NCBI GenBank assembly: GCA_003132825.1
Contig: PKYX01000102.1
Span: 13,975 to 19,055 of the forward strand
Direction of reading: 5' to 3'
Source: Acidobacteriaceae bacterium
GTDB taxonomy: Bacteria; Acidobacteriota; Terriglobia; Terriglobales; Acidobacteriaceae
Length of the DNA: 5,081 bases
Within the stretch, counting starts at the first letter, position 1. Each line of letters opens with the position of its first letter. Below, piece by piece: positions 1 to 4,818 of the stretch. Position numbers and translations under genes: made by a program. The notes under the pieces were generated by a model. The model was not told the origin of the DNA, ran no database searches, and saw nothing but the letters and a program-made list of their open reading frames with translations.

Positions 1-611
1 TGGCCAAGCGCAAAAAGCAAATCGCCCGACGCCTTCAGGACTCGACCGCTCACCGGACGTTGCTTTACCGCCACATCCCAGAGTTCCTGCGGCGGGATGC
101 CGAACTCATTGGCGACGCGGCGCAACCGAAGCGGCTCAGGAAATCGGTCAAACACTTGCCCCGCGATAATGGCTCCCAAATGCTGCTTGCCCAACAAGAG
201 GGGAACGGTGACGTGGGTGAGACCAGCTTGGTCATGCACCACCACCGTTCCGCCGCTTTGCAATGCGTCCGCGACTGCGGTACAGGGCGAATGTGTCGTT
301 AGGCAGAATGGACATCCGGAACTCCAACGAGCTGCGCTGGAATGAATTAGTTTCCAGAATGGCCGCACATTCTGACATTCTCCCAATACACGGCCCTGGG
401 GGTCGGTCAATGCGACCGCTACTCCCATGGTGCGGCCATAGGTGGTCAGAATCTCCTCCCAAGCGTCGGAATTAAGCAGGTCGGTCCGTAATTCAGCCGA
501 AACTGGTACGTCATTGAGGTCATCGGTCGGGCCGACGATCGAGGAGGGCACGGGAGCGCTAGGAAGTAAACCCTCGCGGGCATCAACTCGCTGTAACGCT
601 TCTGAGATCAT
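1..611 (-). CDS. PocR-domain sensor protein, N-terminal part (gene continues past the left edge)
   Basis: Reading the minus strand from the ATG at 611-609 gives 203 codons with no stop up to the window edge, so the 3' end is missing. Residues 1-38 look like a flexible leader. Residues about 40-160 match the layout of the PocR ligand-binding domain: a GVAVALTDPQGRV strand-turn-strand (63-75), a cysteine cluster C79, C100, C103 and C110, and then AGLTHVTVPLLLGKQHLGA followed by the IIAGQVF signature (129-154). Residues 160-203 form the helical tail usual after this domain. The common CHAGL motif is DQAGL here, so one family cysteine is lost. PocR domains are cytoplasmic small-molecule sensors in transcription factors, histidine kinases and cyclase-type proteins; which output domain follows lies outside the window. 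The ATG overlaps the stop of the KaiC-like gene (ATGA), and AAGG lies six bases upstream, so translational coupling is likely. The domain call is from memory of the family pattern. Confidence 0.85.
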   Translation of the reverse strand, partial: MISEALQRVDAREGLLPSAPVPSSIVGPTDDLNDVPVSAELRTDLLNSDAWEEILTTYGRTMGVAVALTDPQGRVLGECQNVRPFWKLIHSSAARWSSGCPFCLTTHSPCTAVADALQSGGTVVVHDQAGLTHVTVPLLLGKQHLGAIIAGQVFDRFPEPLRLRRVANEFGIPPQELWDVAVKQRPVSGRVLKASGDLLFALG

Positions 612-2155
612 CCTCTGCCTTGGACCGCTGCAACGCCGTTAATTCCCTTAGGGACAGAGAATCGCGTGGGGGCACGACTCAGAAGGCTGGAGTAGCTCTG
701 CAGAGGCACTGCCGGGGTGAGATCCTGTTCCAAGGGCACCAATGAGATTCCCCCTTGGCCGATGACATACTCGCGTGTATCGAAAGAATGTTTACTGGCC
801 CGTGCCTTGACTACCGAAATGCAGCGGTGGAGTGAGTTCCTGACTTCCACCAGGCTCAACAGGATGAGGTTATCCACGACGGAGCTAACTGGAAATTCCG
901 GCATATAAGCTGAAATCCCGAGAAACTCTGGATTCTCATAGTTAAAAAAAGCCGTCATCAAACGCTGTTTGCAGAAGGCAACGATGGCGTGGAAGAAATC
1001 GCGGTACACTCCGACTTCTCCGATGGCGCTGCTGTAACTTGTCATCCCATCAATCACCATTCGCTGTATATCATTCTGTTCGATAAGCTTGACAATGCGA
1101 GCATAGTGCGCATCCACGTTCAACTCTTGGGGGCTCTCGAACATGATCTGGATGGTTCCGTCGGCGACCTGATCTTTTAGGTCCATCCCCAGGGTCTCAG
1201 CATTACGAATTATCTGCGCCGGATGCTCATCCAAGGAGATTAGCAATCCTCTGGTTTTCTGTTGCCGTGCCCCTTCCCGAAGAATCTGGGTGCTGAGCAC
1301 GGTCTTTCCCACCCCGGAAACCCCAACCACCATCGTGGTGGACCCGTCGAAAATGCCGCCGCCAATGAGCGTATCGATAGCCTCAACCCCGATGACGGAT
1401 CGCTTGGTGCTGGAGGTGGGCTGCGATGCAGTAGCGCGGAGAGGCGCTTGAACGCGACGGAAAATCTCCAATCCTTTGCCCGCGGTGATCTGCAGAGTGT
1501 GGTCTCCAGGCTCAAAATCCTGGCCTCGGCTTTTCAAGATCTCGATGCTGCGCCGCAATGTCCGGCCACGCCTTTCGCGGTCCAACCGGATGACGGTATC
1601 ACACAAAAAATCAGTCATTTCTGCAGTACCCAGCACATCGGGAGGAGGGGTAAGTTCAAGCGAAAGCATGGCCGTCAGCTTTTCCCGGTTGAATGACTCG
1701 ATCAATTGCTGTAACAATTCGCGGTACGCGCCGCGTCCCACATTGGTTTTGGTCAGTGCCGGATTTAACAATCCGATTCCGTCTACAAAAATCCTCTGGG
1801 CGCCAATCTCATTGGCCGTTTCGAGCAACAGGCTGTCAGGCGATCGCAATTCCTGATCGAACACCTGTGGACTGGTAAATATGATTTGCAGCTTGTTTTG
1901 GCGCTTCAGTTCATCCAGGTCCCAGCCGAATTCGCTAGCGTCGCGAACGAGTTTGTCTGGGTTTGTCTCAAACACCACGACCAGCCCAGGCTCGTTATAC
2001 TCGACGATACCCCGATAAATGAACTCCAGACCCATCAGGGTCTTGCCGCTTCCGGTCACGCCCTGCACCGCGATCACATTAGTTCTTGGAATACCACCCA
2101 TCAAGATTGAATCTAGTCCGTCAATGCCAGTCTTAAGCAAATCCTGTTTAGGCAT
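608..2155 (-). CDS. kaiC: Two-domain KaiC-like RecA-fold ATPase
   Basis: The 515-residue product is close to cyanobacterial KaiC (519) and has the same CI-CII duplication. CI (about 1-235): Walker A GVTGSGKT at 32-39, Walker B aspartate D125 in RIFVDG, and an LKSRG motif at 207-211 like KaiC LKLRG. CII (about 250-475): Walker A GVSGVGKT at 278-285, Walker B D369 in RMVIDG, and a KAR motif at 450-452 matching the nucleotide-contacting KMR of KaiC. The KaiC phosphosite Ser-Thr aligns with S424-S425. The catalytic Glu pairs are changed to E63-T64 in CI and D309-E310 in CII. Near the C-terminus, residues 488-499 (SSLLSRAPTRF) resemble the KaiC A-loop (IISGSPTRI). KaiC proteins are cytoplasmic hexameric ATPases and autokinases; outside cyanobacteria many act in stress or other signalling. 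The start is supported by GGAGGGG (plus-strand 2163-2169) seven bases upstream. The gene overlaps its upstream neighbour by 8 bp and its downstream neighbour by 4 bp. Without KaiA or KaiB nearby, a true clock role is unproven; the symbol denotes family only. Confidence 0.96.
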   Translation of the reverse strand: MPKQDLLKTGIDGLDSILMGGIPRTNVIAVQGVTGSGKTLMGLEFIYRGIVEYNEPGLVVVFETNPDKLVRDASEFGWDLDELKRQNKLQIIFTSPQVFDQELRSPDSLLLETANEIGAQRIFVDGIGLLNPALTKTNVGRGAYRELLQQLIESFNREKLTAMLSLELTPPPDVLGTAEMTDFLCDTVIRLDRERRGRTLRRSIEILKSRGQDFEPGDHTLQITAGKGLEIFRRVQAPLRATASQPTSSTKRSVIGVEAIDTLIGGGIFDGSTTMVVGVSGVGKTVLSTQILREGARQQKTRGLLISLDEHPAQIIRNAETLGMDLKDQVADGTIQIMFESPQELNVDAHYARIVKLIEQNDIQRMVIDGMTSYSSAIGEVGVYRDFFHAIVAFCKQRLMTAFFNYENPEFLGISAYMPEFPVSSVVDNLILLSLVEVRNSLHRCISVVKARASKHSFDTREYVIGQGGISLVPLEQDLTPAVPLQSYSSLLSRAPTRFSVPKGINGVAAVQGRG

Positions 2156-2594
2156 AATGATTCCCCTCCATTTGCTCGGCCCTAGCCGATTGTTCTTTTC
2201 GCCCCGGCTCCGAAGGAGTGGAATTCAGCTGTCTCCTCAGCAGCACCCGCCCGCCCCGAGTTTCCAACACGTCGATGAGATACTCAAGACTGCGTTTACG
2301 TTCAGGCTCTGGAATAGACATGAGTCGATAGAAACGCACTCCCCGAGAGAGCCGCGAACGTCCGATGAGCGTCTCGCGTTCCAGTCGATCCAGAGCGCTC
2401 CCGACCACTGAATCTTCGTAGCCGAGAAGTCGTGCGATCTGTTCCGCGCTCGTGAGACTTACTCCGTGGTAATACACGAAGGCCAATACATCCCACTCGC
2501 TGAGCAGGGAAATACCCAAGATATCTAAACAACCACAGACTGAGAGTTTCAGATTGCTTTCGCACTCGATGACCGGCTTGTTCCCGAAAGACAT
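2148..2594 (-). CDS. Small winged-helix (MarR-like) DNA-binding protein
   Basis: This 148-residue protein is the first gene of the KaiC operon. A winged helix-turn-helix fits residues 32-91: helix 1 at SEWDVLAFVYYHG (32-44), helix 2 at TSAEQIARLLGY (48-59), recognition helix at DSVVGSALDRLERE (61-74), and a basic wing at GRSRLSRGVRFYR (78-90). A charged helix follows (97-121), then a polar tail. This layout resembles MarR or similar regulators that read a short DNA site, usually as dimers. The N-terminus has three cysteines (C11, C20, C22), which could sense redox state or bind metal; that is speculation. A longer frame exists upstream, but I chose the ATG at 2594-2592 because AGGAGG lies four bases before it. 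Its stop overlaps the KaiC-like start by 8 bp. Likely roles are autoregulation of the operon or acting as its DNA-binding output. The exact family is not certain. Confidence 0.88.
   Translation of the reverse strand: MSFGNKPVIECESNLKLSVCGCLDILGISLLSEWDVLAFVYYHGVSLTSAEQIARLLGYEDSVVGSALDRLERETLIGRSRLSRGVRFYRLMSIPEPERKRSLEYLIDVLETRGGRVLLRRQLNSTPSEPGRKEQSARAEQMEGNHYA
2163..2169 (-). promoter_or_regulatory. Ribosome binding site of the KaiC-like gene
   Basis: The minus strand reads GGAGGGG, seven bases before ATG 2155-2153. It lies inside the last codons of the winged-helix gene, so ribosomes finishing that gene stop next to this site, which supports coupled translation. Confidence 0.75.
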
Positions 2595-2598
2595 GCAG

Positions 2599-2604
2599 CC
2601 TCCT
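2599..2604 (-). promoter_or_regulatory. Ribosome binding site deciding the winged-helix gene start
   Basis: On the minus strand the bases read AGGAGG, four bases before ATG 2594-2592. This perfect Shine-Dalgarno core rejects the longer in-frame start at 2639, which lacks such a site. Confidence 0.85.
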
Positions 2605-2621
2605 AATTTCACTAATAGCAC

Positions 2622-2636
2622 GCGACACTTGCGCCA
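2622..2636 (-). promoter_or_regulatory. Possible sigma-54-type -24/-12 promoter for the operon
   Basis: The minus strand reads TGGCGCAAGTGTCGC, with GG and GC dinucleotides separated by exactly 10 bases as sigma-54 promoters require. It matches the TGGC half of the consensus well and the TTGC half less well (TCGC). It lies 27 bases before the ATG of the winged-helix gene, which would leave a leader of about 15 bases containing the AGGAGG. I saw no convincing sigma-70 -35/-10 pair here. Such a short pattern can occur by chance, and no sigma-54 activator gene is visible in the window. Confidence 0.3.
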
Positions 2637-2804
2637 CACTGAGCAAAAAGGGACAGGTCACGGGTCAGCCGGGATTGCTTTCCTCTTCAAGAACGTGGAT
2701 GGTGTAAATCTGTTCACAGAAGAGGGGTGCGGAACACCAAACTGGGAAAGCCCTCGCCATCTCAGGTCCGCCAAACACGGCGCAACATACTTCATTGTTC
2801 CTGT

Positions 2805-2833
2805 TTCGGGAATCCCGAACATTAGAACGTTCT
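2805..2833. repeat. Two adjacent perfect palindromes
   Basis: TTCGGGA-A-TCCCGAA (2805-2819) is a 15-base inverted repeat with a one-base centre. Four bases later comes AGAACGTTCT (2824-2833), a perfect 10-base palindrome. With almost no loop they suit binding by a dimeric protein better than RNA hairpins. They lie about 210 bases upstream of the winged-helix start. No bound protein can be named. Confidence 0.5.
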
Positions 2834-2946
2834 GACAGACGATCGGCCCAGGTGCGATGCTGGCTTGGGGCGAGCTACCGCCGGTGGCGACAGGATAAAT
2901 GGATGGTGGTCAAGTCAGTAGCGGAATCGGTCTGCAGCGGGTTGGG

Positions 2947-2977
2947 GGAAGGAGCCGTGTTGCCATCAGAGCTCCCC
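2947..2977 (-). terminator. Hairpin just after the secreted-protein gene, possible 3'-end structure
   Basis: On the minus strand GGAGC pairs with GCTCC (plus 2951-2955 with 2971-2975), extended by two further G-C pairs across a two-base bulge, around a 15-base loop. It starts about ten bases after the stop codon at 2987. There is no T-run after it, so it is not a classical intrinsic terminator; it may only stabilise the transcript end. Confidence 0.25.
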
Positions 2978-2986
2978 TAAGAGTCG

Positions 2987-3793
2987 TCAATAGTGAAATG
3001 GAGTGGGGGGGACATTATCTTGCAGGCGTGTAGACAACTCACCCGTCGGGTTTTGGTCGTGAGTGATGTACTCTTCGATTCTAGATACGAACTTCGGCGT
3101 ATAGCTCTTCACCATTTGTTGGATGCCAGGCTTAAACTCGTGGAAAATACTGATCCCCGCGTCGCTGCCAATCGTCGAGCCGAAATCGTTGAATGGCGCC
3201 GAAGGGGAGCGGACCCAATATGGACGGTTGGCAGCGTGGATAGCGACTGAACTCAGTACCCCGAGGAAATACGAGTTATTCAGTCTCCTCTTTCCGGAAT
3301 CGTTACGCGTCGTAAGAATGTGCGAAGCTGCGTAGGTGGCCCGGCCCATAAAACTGCCGCTGGTCGATGGGTGATAAAGCAGGTTCTGCTTGCGCAACGA
3401 CGTAGACAGGTACTTGCCAAGAACGGTGCTGAATTCTCTTGGAACAGACACCCCCTGATAGAGAGCGAGTAAGCTGGGCTGCGGTCTGGGAATGACCGGT
3501 CCCTGCTCTGTCCTCAGTATTACGCCCGTGTCGATGCCAGCCGCGCCAAGTGTTGAAGGCGAGCGCGCTTCATCGGCGAACATTTGAGGTTTTTCTGTTT
3601 GGGTTGGAAGCTGCACCGACGGAGCATCAGGAAGTGATCGCCACGTACGCGTCTCCGGGCGCCGCACTTCGGGCGAATTTGAGCCGGCCCCTTGCGGCAA
3701 ATCAACCGATGGAAGCTCGATCTGACACAACGCCCCGCAAGCAGCCAACAGAAACAGAGCAATGACCCCGATTGGTGCAACTCGCTTCACCAT
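2987..3793 (-). CDS. Secreted or lipoprotein of an acidobacterial LPDAPS family, function unknown
   Basis: The 268-residue product starts at ATG 3793-3791, with AGGA seven bases upstream; the frame extends further only through a GTG at 3904 with no ribosome binding site. Residues 1-23 form an export signal: basic MVKR, hydrophobic core IGVIALFLLAA, then LAAC-G at 16-20, a good lipobox (lipidation at C19). Ordinary signal peptidase cleavage near Q24 is the alternative. A proline-rich linker follows (25-75), with LPDAPS at 54-59, a motif I associate with exported acidobacterial proteins. The C-terminal part (about 120-245) includes SYFLGVLSSVAIHAANRPYW (174-193) and FGSTIGSDAGISIFHEFKPG (204-223), resembling conserved blocks in acidobacterial surface proteins of unknown role. 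It should act in the cell envelope. The gene stands alone, 392 bp upstream of the KaiC operon on the same strand, with no clear functional tie to it. Confidence 0.88.
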   Translation of the reverse strand: MVKRVAPIGVIALFLLAACGALCQIELPSVDLPQGAGSNSPEVRRPETRTWRSLPDAPSVQLPTQTEKPQMFADEARSPSTLGAAGIDTGVILRTEQGPVIPRPQPSLLALYQGVSVPREFSTVLGKYLSTSLRKQNLLYHPSTSGSFMGRATYAASHILTTRNDSGKRRLNNSYFLGVLSSVAIHAANRPYWVRSPSAPFNDFGSTIGSDAGISIFHEFKPGIQQMVKSYTPKFVSRIEEYITHDQNPTGELSTRLQDNVPPTPFHY

Positions 3794-3960
3794 AACTCGG
3801 TCCTGCAAAACGGCAAGCGGCTTTCTGGCTGCGCGGCAATTGGGCGGCAAGCACACCCCGACGTTAGCACTCCACGTGGCATTCGTCTGAGCAAGAGTGC
3901 TCACCCCCGGAAGTTGGCACCCGTCCTCATGTCACTTGCCCAACATGCTGGCGCTGACGC

Positions 3961-3985
3961 CGCATCCAACTCCAGGTTGGGTGCG
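3961..3985 (+). repeat. 10-bp stem hairpin with 5-base loop
   Basis: CGCATCCAAC (3961-3970) pairs with GTTGGGTGCG (3976-3985) over ten positions with a single T-G wobble; the loop is TCCAG. It is one of the strongest simple hairpins in the window and lies outside any gene. Confidence 0.6.
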
Positions 3986-4106
3986 CTACGGCAAAACGGC
4001 TTTGGAACGGGCGATTCCTTAACTTGGTCCCCCGTCCGGAAAAAGTTCCCGCAGGCCGCCGCTCCCCGATAGACGACCAAGCAGTGAGGGGGCGACGATA
4101 GCTGAG

Positions 4107-4144
4107 CGAGCGGTGTTTGGGGCTCGGCGCCCTGCTCGTTTTTT
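4107..4144 (+). terminator. Intrinsic terminator with no protein gene upstream
   Basis: CGAGC (4107-4111) pairs with GCTCG (4134-4138), and inside it GGGC (4120-4123) pairs with GCCC (4129-4132). Six Ts follow at 4139-4144. The orientation is plus-strand, yet the only genes to the left are on the minus strand. It would therefore end a non-coding transcript, or stop transcription before the gene at 4261. Confidence 0.55.
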
Positions 4145-4248
4145 CGCTATTGCTTTGGACATCATTTCTAGGCACGGTGAGCCGGACCGAAAATGAAAAT
4201 GGCCAACCATTTGCAACTTGATCTACACTTGTTTACTCGCATTGTTGC

Positions 4249-4253
4249 AGGAG
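4249..4253 (+). promoter_or_regulatory. Ribosome binding site of the 160-residue gene
   Basis: AGGAG lies seven bases before the ATG at 4261, an ideal spacing that fixes the start of this otherwise unrecognised gene. Confidence 0.8.
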
Positions 4254-4260
4254 TGTACCT

Positions 4261-4743
4261 ATGTCTGAATGGTCGAAACAGGCGGCGAAACGCTTTCTAG
4301 AACAGGAAAAAACGAAAAAGAAGCAAGAACAAGAAGAAAACGACAGAAAAGCGGCCTTGATTCGAGACCAAAAGCTTCTATCGGATCAGGAGATTCTCCA
4401 GCGCAGAGCGCCTGAAATGTGGCTAGATTTGTACCAACGTTTTGAATCTGAATGTAAGGAATTGAACTCAGACATTGGCAGAAACCTTCTTGATTGTCGT
4501 AAAAGTAGTGACGAAAACACAATCGAAATTATTCGTAAAGACCCGAGAACCAAATTGACTCTGGTGTGTGATCCGCAAACCTACAGCATAACATTTCTCG
4601 GTTTGGCGGTAGACGACATCGGCCGCCTAGATATCAAGATCCAACCCGGAACATCTGAGTCGAAGTTTTTTGACAAGAAACTACGTCTTATCAGCGATCC
4701 CGCACAAATTGTAAGGCATTGCTTAGGAGAACTTCTTTCCTGA
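4261..4743 (+). CDS. Helix-rich hypothetical protein, 160 residues, low GC
   Basis: I do not recognise a named family. Residues 1-50 are highly charged (runs of K, E and Q such as EKTKKKQEQEENDRK at 16-30) and should form a long helix or coiled coil. Residues 50-75 (APEMWLDLYQRFESECKELN) continue as an amphipathic helix. Residues 87-150 alternate short strand-like segments (TIEIIRK, KLTLVCD, YSITFLG, RLDIKIQ), giving a helix-then-sheet design seen in small uncharacterised bacterial proteins. There is no signal peptide or membrane segment, so it is probably cytoplasmic. The start has an ideal AGGAG. Hand counting gives 209 G or C in the 480 bases 4261-4740 (about 44%), against about 57% in two rows of the kaiC-like gene, so it may be acquired DNA. 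It stands alone with no operon partner. A role in defence or as mobile-element cargo is possible but unsupported. Confidence 0.82.
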   Translation: MSEWSKQAAKRFLEQEKTKKKQEQEENDRKAALIRDQKLLSDQEILQRRAPEMWLDLYQRFESECKELNSDIGRNLLDCRKSSDENTIEIIRKDPRTKLTLVCDPQTYSITFLGLAVDDIGRLDIKIQPGTSESKFFDKKLRLISDPAQIVRHCLGELLS

Positions 4744-4818
4744 AATTGGCTCTCAGAACTTCGAGTTCGGGCGCCAAGAGGGCACCCTCGGTGAGAGCGT
4801 TGGCCTGTTCTCGCCAGT

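Larger units (their letters stand above)
2595..2986. other. 392-bp intergenic region before the KaiC operon
   Basis: No reading frame here has a ribosome binding site or recognisable protein. The part next to the operon holds the ribosome binding site and the sigma-54-like element, with a tandem TGACC pair on the minus strand just beyond (plus-strand GGTCA at 2656-2660 and 2663-2667). The middle holds two adjacent palindromes (2805-2833), and the right end has a hairpin just past the stop of the secreted-protein gene. The operon and that gene share a strand but are probably transcribed separately. Confidence 0.6.
3913..4144 (+). ncRNA. Candidate structured small RNA or leader RNA
   Basis: On the plus strand these stems can form in order: GTTGG with CCAAC (3913-3917/3940-3944); GGCG-CTGA-CGCC (3950-3961); a 10-bp hairpin 3961-3970/3976-3985; and CTTGGTC with GACCAAG (4023-4029/4075-4081), enclosing GGAA-AAAG-TTCC (4038-4049). 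The region ends with a terminator hairpin and six Ts. The 10-bp hairpin contains a G-T pair that is a permitted G-U wobble in plus-strand RNA but an A-C mismatch in minus-strand RNA, favouring the plus strand. The 5' end and promoter are not identified, and no known RNA family is recognised. It could be a free small RNA, or a transcription-attenuating leader for the gene at 4261. GC-rich DNA readily shows short stems, so this is a candidate only. Confidence 0.3.
3794..4260. other. 467-bp intergenic region between divergent genes
   Basis: No convincing protein gene is present on either strand. The region contains several hairpins (3913-4081), an intrinsic terminator on the plus strand (4107-4144), and an AT-richer stretch (about 4146-4260) that should hold the promoter of the 160-residue gene. 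TTGCAA at 4211-4216 and TTTACT or TTACTC near 4232-4237 could be -35 and -10 boxes, but the spacing is only 15-16 bases. GCAAAACGGC occurs twice, at 3805-3814 and 3991-4000. No clear promoter for the minus-strand secreted-protein gene was found. Confidence 0.6.

Noticed and set aside
232..462. 76-codon minus-strand frame
   Set aside because: It lies in another frame of the PocR-domain gene, which has far better protein features, and it has no ribosome binding site.
1262..1856. Long plus-strand frames opposite the KaiC-like gene
   Set aside because: They are antisense shadows of a clearly conserved ATPase gene and encode no recognisable protein.
608..2155. Calling the KaiC-like gene a circadian clock component
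   Set aside because: Neither KaiA nor KaiB is in the window and the catalytic residues differ, so only the family membership is supported.
2302..2661. 119-codon minus-strand frame overlapping the winged-helix gene
   Set aside because: The other frame has an ideal AGGAGG start and a plausible fold; this one is arginine- and serine-rich noise.
2644..2667. AAAAAGGGACAGGTCA-like sequence resembling ends near some transposase genes
   Set aside because: Only one copy is present, with no second end and no transposase nearby. The tandem GGTCA may simply be chance or a weak operator.
3913..4144. tRNA, tmRNA, RNase P RNA, SRP RNA or a known riboswitch
   Set aside because: I looked for their signature motifs, such as a T-loop GTTCGA and the RNase P core, and found none.
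3927..4175. 82-codon minus-strand frame in the intergenic region
   Set aside because: It has no ribosome binding site, a low-complexity basic composition, and covers the terminator and hairpins.
4193..4300. 35-residue plus-strand frame overlapping the start of the 160-residue gene, a possible leader peptide
   Set aside because: It has only a weak GGA upstream and its frame runs through the ideal ribosome binding site of the main gene; nothing else supports translation.
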